DNA of 56,351 bases from assembly GCA_003134815.1 (NCBI GenBank), contig PLCO01000002.1:1-56351 (forward strand), given 5' to 3'. Of this stretch, positions 1-6,611 are shown one piece after another. This stretch comes from Acidobacteriaceae bacterium (GTDB taxonomy: Bacteria > Acidobacteriota > Terriglobia > Terriglobales > Acidobacteriaceae). Position 1 is the stretch's first letter. Every line of letters starts with the position of its first letter. The translations under genes and the position numbers were made by a program. The notes beneath the pieces were generated by a model, which was not told the origin of the DNA, made no database searches, and saw only the letters and a list, made by a program, of their open reading frames with translations.

Positions 1-983
1 CCGGCGAGAAACATCGCGAACATCGCCGACCAGACCGTCCAGCCGTGCTTTTGATTTTTGGTCTCGCGGCCCAAGTGATAAGTCATCGCGCTGCCGATGC
101 ACAACAGCGCGAGCATTTGCAGGAAGTTCGAGAGCGGTGTGGGATTTTCAAACGGATGCGCGCTGTTGGCGTTCGTGTAACCGCCGCCGTTGGTGCCCAG
201 CATCTTGATTGCGATCTGCGAAGCCATCGGACCTTGCACGATGGTTTGCGCATCGATTTTTTGGTCGACCATGACCGGCTTGCCGTCGGGACCATTGACC
301 GCTGCACCCTTGTCATCGACCTTTGGCACCTGCGTAGTGAACGGATCGCTTAAGCTGGCAGAGTCATAGGGCTTAAAGTTTTGGATCATCCCTTGCGACA
401 CAAGAACAACCGCAAACACGACGCAGATTGGCACCAACAGATAGTAGGTGACACGGGTAAGATCGACCCAGAAATTGCCGATGGTCTGAGACGTGTGTCG
501 CGCGATGCCGCGAACGAGGGCGGCGGCAATGCTTATACCGACAGCCGCCGAGACGAAGTTGTGGATGGTCAACGCGACCATCTGCGAGAGGTACGACATG
601 GTGCTTTCGCCGCCGTAGCTCTGCCAGTTGGTGTTCGTGGTGAAGCTCGCTGCCGTGTTGAAGGCGAGATGTTCGCCGACCGCGACAAGCTTCTGCGGAT
701 TAAGCGGGAGCACCGCCTGCAAACGCAGGATCGCGTAAGTAAAGAGCATCGAGACCAGGCTGAAAAGCAGCATCGCGGTGGCGTAGCGTTTCCAGTCATG
801 TTCCTGCTTCGGATCGACGCCGGTTAGCTTGTAAGTCAGCCTTTCGATCGGCTTGATGACCGGATCGAGAAACGTCTTGCCGTTCGCATCGAGCACCTTG
901 CAAAGATAAAGGCCGAGTGGTTTGGCCGTCACCAACAAGGCGGCAGCGAAGAGAATGAGTTGAATCCAACCTGAAGTATTCAT
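1..983 (-). CDS. kdpA: Potassium-transporting ATPase subunit A, 5' part (KdpA-1)
   Basis: This is the K+-binding membrane subunit of the KdpFABC high-affinity potassium pump. The frame is open from an ATG at 983 to the left edge, so about 327 N-terminal residues are present and the rest lies outside the window. Filter-type segments are visible, such as NWQSYGGESTMSYLSQ and GTNGGGYTNANSAHPFENPT. A hydrophilic insertion (VPKVDDKGAAVNGPDG and on) marks a longer KdpA form than the second kdpA at 6612-8303. It follows kdpF directly, with 12 bases between them, in one leftward operon headed by a histidine kinase. kdpB and kdpC are expected beyond the edge but cannot be seen. Family assignment is very secure. 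Confidence 0.96.
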   Translation of the reverse strand, partial: MNTSGWIQLILFAAALLVTAKPLGLYLCKVLDANGKTFLDPVIKPIERLTYKLTGVDPKQEHDWKRYATAMLLFSLVSMLFTYAILRLQAVLPLNPQKLVAVGEHLAFNTAASFTTNTNWQSYGGESTMSYLSQMVALTIHNFVSAAVGISIAAALVRGIARHTSQTIGNFWVDLTRVTYYLLVPICVVFAVVLVSQGMIQNFKPYDSASLSDPFTTQVPKVDDKGAAVNGPDGKPVMVDQKIDAQTIVQGPMASQIAIKMLGTNGGGYTNANSAHPFENPTPLSNFLQMLALLCIGSAMTYHLGRETKNQKHGWTVWSAMFAMFLA

Positions 984-995
984 GAGTAGTGGTAG

Positions 996-1079
996 TTAGA
1001 ATTTCTCCGGGCGGACGATCGTGAAGATGAGATAGACGATCAATGCAAAAGCAATGATTCCGACGATAGTGTTTTCCAT
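996..1079 (-). CDS. kdpF: KdpF, 27-residue potassium-pump stabilising peptide
   Basis: A 27-codon frame encodes MENTIVGIIAFALIVYLIF followed by TIVRPEKF. This is one membrane helix with a short basic-acidic cytoplasmic tail ending in the R-P-E-K-F signature of KdpF. In the family this peptide packs against KdpA and stabilises the KdpFABC complex in the inner membrane. It sits immediately upstream of kdpA, as in most kdp operons. It is below the length that automated gene callers usually keep, and was found by reading the gap between kdpA and the porin. Confidence 0.93.
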   Translation of the reverse strand: MENTIVGIIAFALIVYLIFTIVRPEKF

Positions 1080-1092
1080 TGGATTGTAGTGG

Positions 1093-1176
1093 TTAGACCT
1101 TTTCGCAGGCCCAGATGAAGACCAGCATCAAAGCGAAGAAGCCGATGGTGAGTGCGATAAAAAACAGGTCAATCAT
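1093..1176 (-). CDS. Second 27-residue membrane mini-protein upstream of kdpF
   Basis: A 27-codon frame (M-I-D-L-F-F-I-A-L-T-I-G-F-F and on, ending W-A-C-E-K-V) starts at ATG 1176, eleven bases after the porin gene's stop. It is almost one hydrophobic helix with an acidic residue near the start and C-E-K-V at the end. It is not KdpF-like in sequence and lies 13 bases before kdpF in the same operon. From memory, short hydrophobic peptides of this general shape occur upstream of kdpF in some other phyla, but the function is unknown to me. A role in assembly or regulation of the Kdp pump is inferred from position only. Confidence 0.75.
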   Translation of the reverse strand: MIDLFFIALTIGFFALMLVFIWACEKV

Positions 1177-1187
1177 AAGTCGTTAGG

Positions 1188-2423
1188 TCAGAAGGTTAGA
1201 ATGAAGTCGATCCCGGCAGTAAATTGATCGCGGTCGCTTGAGTCGTTGAAAGGTCGTGTGTTGTTCAAAGAGCGGTCGTATCGGACCTCGGGCCGGATCG
1301 CCATGCCCGCCAGGGGCTTTGGCATGGGCGGCTTGATGTTTACGCCGGCTGTGATCGCCCCATAGGTTGTCTTCCCGCCACCGACGGTGCGCGGATCAAT
1401 GGTCGACAGACCTTCCAAGGCGCGCATCGGGTCATGGGTGTTGGCAAACGAGACGACGTAAAAGCCGTCGGCATCCCGAAAGAGTTCGCCGCGGATTCCA
1501 GCAGTCAACCAACTGTTGAACGCATAGGTAAAATATTGCGCGATGCCATAAGCTTGAGCGCCAGCGACCTCGTCCAGAGCATAATTGAGATCGGTCAGCG
1601 AAGTGAATTTATCAGTTATCTTTGCCGTGACTGCGATGTCATTGAGATAACGCTGATCGTGATTGTTATTCGGTGTTTCAGGACCAATGGACGTGGTCGC
1701 GAGAACCGTCAGTTTGCCATCGAGAAGATTGAGTCCGACGCCGCCGTGAAAAGAGGCACTATCGTTGTTATCGTCGATGCTCGTATTCACACCCCGCGTA
1801 ACGCCGGCGTAAAGATCGAGCCACTTGGTCGCGTGCAGGGTCGCCAGTGCGCCGGTGTGGTTAAATGGAATGCCAAAATTAAAAATGTAGGTGTGCGAGT
1901 AGAAGAAATTTGTGCGCGGATCGATCGTTTCCACTCCCTCCAGGGTGACGAATTTGCCAAGCTTCAAGTCGAGGCCGCCCTCGCTGATAATGGGAAAGTG
2001 AAGGTTGAGATAGGCTTCGGGCAAGTCCGGCTGGACGATTGAGGTGCCCGCCGTATCGCTGAATAGACCAAGGGAATGAATGAAGCGCGCATCGCTCCCG
2101 TACATGAATTGCAATTTGAAGCCCCAATCGAATTGTCCGGGCTGCGGTGCCAGTGCGCGCTCGAGATTGAGCACGGCTTGGTTTAGCAACGGTTCGTTCG
2201 CGCGATCGTCAAAAAAACGCCCGAAGTTTTGATTATCAGCTGGGCTATCTGGATTGAAGGTGATGCCGCTTTCGATCCAACCAGAGATCTTGAAGCGTGG
2301 CTCGGGCGTGGGAGAAGCCGTCGCCTTTGTTTCCTCCTGGCCAGCGCGTGCGGGCAAGAATGCGACAATGCTTCCGAGTAGAGCGAGACTAACTGCGAGT
2401 AATGGAGTGAGGATTCTGAGCAT
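1188..2423 (-). CDS. Outer-membrane beta-barrel porin, Bbp2/OmpL-like
   Basis: This 411-residue exported protein starts with a signal peptide of about 27 residues (MLRILTPLLAVSLALLGSIV then FLPARAG). The rest is alternating polar/hydrophobic strands rich in Y, F, N and G, ending in the sequence FTAGIDFILTF. A C-terminal Phe after a beta strand is the classic outer-membrane barrel signature. Segments such as FKISGWIESGITFNPDSP and YLNLHFPIISEGGLDLKLGKF resemble the putative beta-barrel porin-2 family. The start overlaps the end of the preceding response-regulator gene by 35 bases, so the two are probably translationally coupled. Operon position suggests a porin co-expressed with the Kdp pump. 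That substrate link is inference. Confidence 0.82.
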   Translation of the reverse strand: MLRILTPLLAVSLALLGSIVAFLPARAGQEETKATASPTPEPRFKISGWIESGITFNPDSPADNQNFGRFFDDRANEPLLNQAVLNLERALAPQPGQFDWGFKLQFMYGSDARFIHSLGLFSDTAGTSIVQPDLPEAYLNLHFPIISEGGLDLKLGKFVTLEGVETIDPRTNFFYSHTYIFNFGIPFNHTGALATLHATKWLDLYAGVTRGVNTSIDDNNDSASFHGGVGLNLLDGKLTVLATTSIGPETPNNNHDQRYLNDIAVTAKITDKFTSLTDLNYALDEVAGAQAYGIAQYFTYAFNSWLTAGIRGELFRDADGFYVVSFANTHDPMRALEGLSTIDPRTVGGGKTTYGAITAGVNIKPPMPKPLAGMAIRPEVRYDRSLNNTRPFNDSSDRDQFTAGIDFILTF

Positions 2424-3165
2424 AGTGTGGTGGTTGATTAGGAAATGTGGTGGTTGGAGAATCTGAAAGTTGGTCGTTACCGAGCGCGAGAGGTTCCTTG
2501 CTCGTTCCGCGCCGAGCGAGCTCGTCGATCCTTTTCGCGTTTTGCTGCGCGGGGGCGAAGTCCTTGTCGATCCGCAAGGCTTGTTCGTAGTAGCGCGTTG
2601 CGATTTTGAAGTCGCCAGACAACTCCGCTACCAGACCCGCCAGGTTGAAACCTTCCGCAGAACGGTCGTCGAGGTGGAGCGCTCTTCTTAAACTTCGCTT
2701 CGCCGCTTCAAAGTCGCGCTGATTGATGGCTCGTTTCGCGGCTCGCAAATGGTAGGCGTAATCCTTCGCTTCGACCTCGTTTAAGCCTTGGTTGTCCTCG
2801 TGCCGAACAAGGATTTCAGCGACAACCTGTCGAAGTTGATCGGGCGTGAGTGGTTTTTGCAGAAAATCGATCGCACCCAGCTTTATGGCTTTGACGGCAT
2901 GCGGCAGATCAGCATAAGCGGTGATTATGACTGTCGGCGTGGACAGGCCGCGCTCGCGCATCCTGGCGAGCAACTCGAGCCCATCCATTTCCGGCATCCT
3001 CATGTCGAGGATGGCGAGGTCGAAGCGGCCCTCGACCAACTTCTCCAGGGCGGTGAACGCGGAGTTCGCCTCGTCAATGGCGTAATCACTTTCTAATTCC
3101 AAAGCGGCGCGATAGCTGAGCCGGACGTTCGGCTCGTCATCAACGATCAGGAGGCGCTTGTTCAT
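2389..3165 (-). CDS. Response regulator, receiver plus TPR (copy 2)
   Basis: The start is placed at ATG 3165 (MNKRLLIVDDEPNVR), giving 258 residues. An in-frame ATG 13 codons earlier lies inside the upstream gene. Residues 1 to about 120 are a CheY-like receiver with the acidic pair D9/D10, phospho-acceptor D54 in LAILDMRMPEMDG, the T of ITAYADLP and K in LQKPLTP. Residues about 150-230 are TPR-like helices (AEGFNLAGLVAELSGDFKIA, YYEQALRIDKDFAPAQQNAK). There is no DNA-binding domain, so the output is probably protein-protein contact. It is a tandem paralogue of the gene at 3167-3859, starting one base after that gene's stop codon. Both share a C-terminal S-K-E-P-[LV]-A-L-G motif. Confidence 0.9.
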   Translation of the reverse strand: MNKRLLIVDDEPNVRLSYRAALELESDYAIDEANSAFTALEKLVEGRFDLAILDMRMPEMDGLELLARMRERGLSTPTVIITAYADLPHAVKAIKLGAIDFLQKPLTPDQLRQVVAEILVRHEDNQGLNEVEAKDYAYHLRAAKRAINQRDFEAAKRSLRRALHLDDRSAEGFNLAGLVAELSGDFKIATRYYEQALRIDKDFAPAQQNAKRIDELARRGTSKEPLALGNDQLSDSPTTTFPNQPPHYAQNPHSITRS

Positions 3166-3166
3166 T

Positions 3167-3859
3167 CTAGGCATCCCCCAAGGCCACTGGCTCTTTGCTG
3201 GCACCGAAATGGAACAACTCGAAAATGCGCCGCATGTTCTGCTGCGCCGGCTCGTAATGCTTGTTCAGCTTGATCGCCTGCCCGTAGTATTTTTTCGCGC
3301 GCTCGTAATCCTCCTGCATCTCGAAGAGCACGCCCGTGAGATTGAAGGCTTCGGGCGATTTGTCGTTTAGCTCGAGCGCGCGGATGAGGTGCTTCTTCGC
3401 TCGCGGGAAATCTTGCAAGTTGAGCAGCCGCTGTGCGGTCACGATGTGATCGTGGAAGTCATCGCGCGGCGGGCTTGCCGGAGTGGCCCCGGTTTGGTGA
3501 CGTGAAACCACATCCGTCACGATGTTGCGTAGCGCCTCCGGCGTGATCGGTTTCTTGAGAAAATCGATCGCACCGAGCTTCATCGCGCGGACGGCGTGTG
3601 GCACATCGCCAAAGGCCGTGATGATGACGGATGGCGTGGTGAAACCGCGGTTGCGCATTTCCGCGAGAAGGTCGAGTCCATCCATCTCCGGCATGCGCAT
3701 ATCGAGGATCGCGAGATCGAACCCGCCGGTGGCCAGCTCATCGAGCGCCCTCGCGCCGCAATGCGCTTCCTTGATGACGTATCCTTCGGCTTCCAGGGCC
3801 ATGCGATAGCTGAGACGGACGTTCGGTTCGTCGTCTACGATTAGTATTTTTGCTTTCAT
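3167..3859 (-). CDS. Response regulator, receiver plus TPR (copy 1)
   Basis: This 230-residue protein has an N-terminal CheY-like receiver (acidic pair D9/D10, phospho-acceptor D53 in LAILDMRMPEMDG, T in IITAFGDVP, K in KKPITPE). Behind it, from about residue 130, are TPR-like helices (LIRALELNDKSPEAFNLTGV, RAKKYYGQAIKLNKHYEPAQ). No helix-turn-helix or catalytic output domain is present. It overlaps the upstream histidine kinase gene by four bases (3856-3859), which makes it that kinase's likely partner. The next gene is a diverged copy of it. Which of the two is phosphorylated, and what the TPR contacts, cannot be told from sequence. Confidence 0.92.
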   Translation of the reverse strand: MKAKILIVDDEPNVRLSYRMALEAEGYVIKEAHCGARALDELATGGFDLAILDMRMPEMDGLDLLAEMRNRGFTTPSVIITAFGDVPHAVRAMKLGAIDFLKKPITPEALRNIVTDVVSRHQTGATPASPPRDDFHDHIVTAQRLLNLQDFPRAKKHLIRALELNDKSPEAFNLTGVLFEMQEDYERAKKYYGQAIKLNKHYEPAQQNMRRIFELFHFGASKEPVALGDA

Positions 3860-5664
3860 GAGGTTGCGCCGTTGCGAGCGGGCGGCAGATCGAAATAGAA
3901 TTCGCTGCCTTGCCCGGGGTTGCTGTTGACGCCGATGGTCCCGCCCTGCGCCAGGACTATTTCCCTGGCAATTGCCAGGCCGAGACCCGCGCCTGTCACT
4001 TCCGAGCCAGGCACGCGGAAGAAGCGGTCGAAGATGCGCGCGCGATATTTTGGGACAATCCCGGAGCCGTGATCGATCACGGAAAAGCGGATAGTGTCGT
4101 TATGCTTCCTTGCCCCGAGCACAATCTCTTCGCCGGCTTTCGTGTGCTTGACCGCATTGGAGACAAAATTCGAAAAAACGTGCGAAATCTGTTGCGCATC
4201 GACGAAGACACTCGCCAATCCCGGCTCGGTTTTCGTCACGAGCCGCGAGCCGCGTGACTCGACGAGCCCGCGTAAATCTTCGCCCGCGCTTTCGACTAAC
4301 TCCCGTGGCTCGATTACCTCGCTCGGCAGCACGGCCTTGCCTGACTCGAGCTTCGCCAGATCGAGCAAGTCATTGATCATGCGCAGCAGGCGCTCGGAAT
4401 CTTCGCGAGCCGCGAGGAGCAATTCCGTTTGCTTGTCGTTGAGAGGGCCGATGCGTTCTTCGAGAAGAAGGTGCAAGCCCATGCGCACACTGGTCAGCGG
4501 CGTCTTCAACTCGTGACTGACTGTCGAGACGAGATTCGTCTTCACCTCATCGAGCAGGCGCAGACGGGTCACATCCTGGAGTATCACGGCGGCGCCGAAG
4601 ATGTTGCCCGATTCATCGCGCATCCCGATCACGCGCGGGAGCATGAAGACCTCGTGCCCATCCACGCGAAAAACGATCACTCTCTCAAAACTCGTCGGCA
4701 GAAAATCGGGCGCGCCTTTGAAGACACGATCGACCTCCGCCTGCACGCTGGCGGGGAGGGAATCCGCCTGCCCGCAATGATAGAGAAACTTGGTCGCCGC
4801 CGGATTGGTAAAATCGATCCGCCCATCGGAAGTAAGCGCGATGATTGGATCGGGGAACGCCGAAAAAGTGATCTCGGTCATCTGTCGCGCCTGCAGAATC
4901 TGGTCGCCCATCACCTGGCGATAAGCGCGCAACTTCGTCGCCATCTTGTTAAAGGTGTCGGCGAGTTGGCCGAGTTCGTCCTGGGACGTGACCGGTACGA
5001 CCTGGTCAAGCTTACCCTCGCCAAGTTCCTTTGAGACGGTCGTGAGGCGACGGATCGGACGCAAGATCGAACGCTGAAGCCGCACGGCAAAAAAGATGGC
5101 GCCCCCGATCCCGGCGACGATCGCGAAGATCATGTAGCGCGTCGATTCCGCCGCGAGTTGGCGGGCCTCTCGGTCCGCTTGCACCATGTTGTCCTGATTG
5201 ATGCGGATGATTTCCTGCGCGGTGTCTTTGATTTCCGTGAAGGCCGGCAGCATCTCGCCGAAATACATCTTCCGTCGCTGCCCGATGTCGGGCGTCGCCC
5301 AGAAGGCCTCCGCCCGAGCGGCGTATTTCTCGTGCAACTGTTTCACCTTCGCGGCGAGTTCTGCTTCACCCGGCAGAGTGATGTTGCCGAGTTCGATGCG
5401 CACGCTATCGCGAAATGCGGGCAGGTTTTGCGCATACAATTTGTGCCCTCGCTCTTCCTCGCCCACGAGCGAGAAGAAGAGGGCCGAATCCATACGTTCA
5501 GCGGTTTCTTTCATTTGCTGGCCGGCCAGAACGCTGCGGAAGTTTTCGCGGAGGATGACATCGACGCGGTTGCCCAGATTCGTGAAAAGCGTGACGGCGT
5601 AAAGACCCATTGCGATGAGCAGAATGAAGAGCGGTGCGAGACCGAAAAAGATGCGTCGTTTCAT
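3856..5664 (-). CDS. Membrane sensor histidine kinase (HAMP-PAS-HisKA-HATPase)
   Basis: This 602-residue kinase has a first membrane helix at about 7-27, an extracytoplasmic helical sensor at about 30-175, a second helix at 177-195, and HAMP at about 196-250. A PAS domain follows at 262-370. The HisKA domain has phospho-acceptor H384 in VSHELKTPLTSV, and the HATPase_c domain has an N box (NFVSNAVKHTK) and G boxes (GSGIVP, GAGLGLAI). It heads the leftward operon that continues with the two receiver-TPR regulators, the porin and kdp genes. It therefore takes the place usually held by KdpD, but lacks KdpD's N-terminal Usp and kinase-like domains. The signal it senses is unknown. Confidence 0.94.
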   Translation of the reverse strand: MKRRIFFGLAPLFILLIAMGLYAVTLFTNLGNRVDVILRENFRSVLAGQQMKETAERMDSALFFSLVGEEERGHKLYAQNLPAFRDSVRIELGNITLPGEAELAAKVKQLHEKYAARAEAFWATPDIGQRRKMYFGEMLPAFTEIKDTAQEIIRINQDNMVQADREARQLAAESTRYMIFAIVAGIGGAIFFAVRLQRSILRPIRRLTTVSKELGEGKLDQVVPVTSQDELGQLADTFNKMATKLRAYRQVMGDQILQARQMTEITFSAFPDPIIALTSDGRIDFTNPAATKFLYHCGQADSLPASVQAEVDRVFKGAPDFLPTSFERVIVFRVDGHEVFMLPRVIGMRDESGNIFGAAVILQDVTRLRLLDEVKTNLVSTVSHELKTPLTSVRMGLHLLLEERIGPLNDKQTELLLAAREDSERLLRMINDLLDLAKLESGKAVLPSEVIEPRELVESAGEDLRGLVESRGSRLVTKTEPGLASVFVDAQQISHVFSNFVSNAVKHTKAGEEIVLGARKHNDTIRFSVIDHGSGIVPKYRARIFDRFFRVPGSEVTGAGLGLAIAREIVLAQGGTIGVNSNPGQGSEFYFDLPPARNGATS

Positions 5665-5994
5665 GCTACCCAGCGTGCCCGATGCGCCTTTGCGTGGCGA
5701 GCCACCAGATTAGATGGCGACCGTGCCTTTCGGCAGACTTGAGGTTCCATAACCGGCGCGCCTCCGACTCGCGTCGGCACCGAAGGCCCGTTGCGGCAAC
5801 TGGCGAAGCATCTTCATGCTCGCCTCCCTAGCGGATGGCGTGCCATGCCTTTCTCTAAACGCGTTACATTCTGCAAAAGAGCTATTTACAGTTTTCTGTC
5901 ACTTCATTGGCCCAATGTGCGTCGTGCATCATGCACGATTAGAACATCCTGCGGATTGCATTTTGCCCGACGCGAAAACGCGGGCCACCCCGGC
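5665..5994. other. 330-bp intergenic region upstream of the histidine kinase
   Basis: No convincing gene was found on either strand. The gap separates the kinase gene's start from the truncated sigma-54 regulator copy, so it should hold the promoter of the left Kdp operon. The only clear structure is the pair of perfect dyads at 5905-5938. I looked for the GG/GC spacing of a sigma-54 promoter in the direction of the kinase and did not find a good match. Confidence 0.6.
5905..5938. promoter_or_regulatory. Two adjacent perfect dyads, possible operator pair
   Basis: Two palindromes stand side by side. CATTGG-C-CCAATG is at 5905-5917 and TCGTGCAT-C-ATGCACGA is at 5922-5938. Both have perfect arms and a single central C, and their centres are 19 bases apart, close to two helical turns. 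They lie about 240-275 bases upstream of the histidine kinase gene in an otherwise featureless gap. The form suits dimeric regulators, but no cognate protein is identified. Confidence 0.45.
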
Positions 5995-6404
5995 CTAGAG
6001 TTTCTTGCGTTTGCGGTAGAGCGTTGCTGGGTCAATGCCGAGAATCGTCGCTGCTTCATCCAGGGTGTGCGTGCTCGCTATCACCCGCCGAATGTGCTCC
6101 GGCTCGATTTCGTGCACGGTGAGTTTTCCACCGAGGCGCAACTCGGAGCTGGTTTGAATCGTGTCGGATAGATCGTCCGCCTCAATCATTTCGCTGCTGC
6201 ACAAAATCACCGCCCGCTCGATCACGTTATGAAGCTCGCGGAGATTGCCCGGCCACGCGTATTGCCGCATCGCGGTCAGCGCGTCGGGCGAGAAACCGCG
6301 CACATTCTTGCCCGCATGTCCTGCGAGAAAGGTCAGATGGCTGAGCGCAATCTTCTCCAGATCGTCCCTGCGCTCGCGCAGCGGCGGCAAGCGGAGCGAG
6401 ATGA
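5995..6404 (-). pseudogene. Truncated copy of the sigma-54 response regulator 3' end
   Basis: This fragment encodes only the last part of the AAA+ domain and the Fis-type helix-turn-helix (from ISLRLPPLRERRDDLEK to LYRKRKKL, then stop). Bases 5998-6404 align without indels to 8660-9066 inside the intact gene, with about 17 mismatches counted by eye (about 96% identity). Similarity stops abruptly at 6404 in the middle of the AAA+ domain, so Walker motifs, GAFTGA and receiver are all missing. Upstream in-frame sequence could add some 45 unrelated residues. The helix-turn-helix is intact, so a DNA-binding remnant protein is possible, but a dead duplicate is more likely. Confidence 0.85.
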
Positions 6405-6611
6405 TCGGAACGACCGCCTCCACTACAAACTGAAAGAGGTGGCCCGCCCAGATCACGCCGGGGTTGATCGTGCCTGTCGTGTGTCCGCCGGCGCCGCGGT
6501 CCAAGGGAGTTTTTTCGCTTCCGGCTGTTCCAGTCACTATCCCGGGATAATGACACGGCGATACCTACTCCTCTGACCATTGCGATAGTGCGTTTCAACG
6601 CGGGAACCAGG

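Noticed and set aside
5665..5994. Sigma-54 promoter for the left Kdp operon
   Set aside because: No GG-N10-GC element of good quality was found in the direction of the kinase gene.
6227..6598. 123-codon leftward frame over the regulator fragment
   Set aside because: It reads the duplicated regulator sequence in a wrong frame; the true frame of the fragment is conserved with the intact gene.
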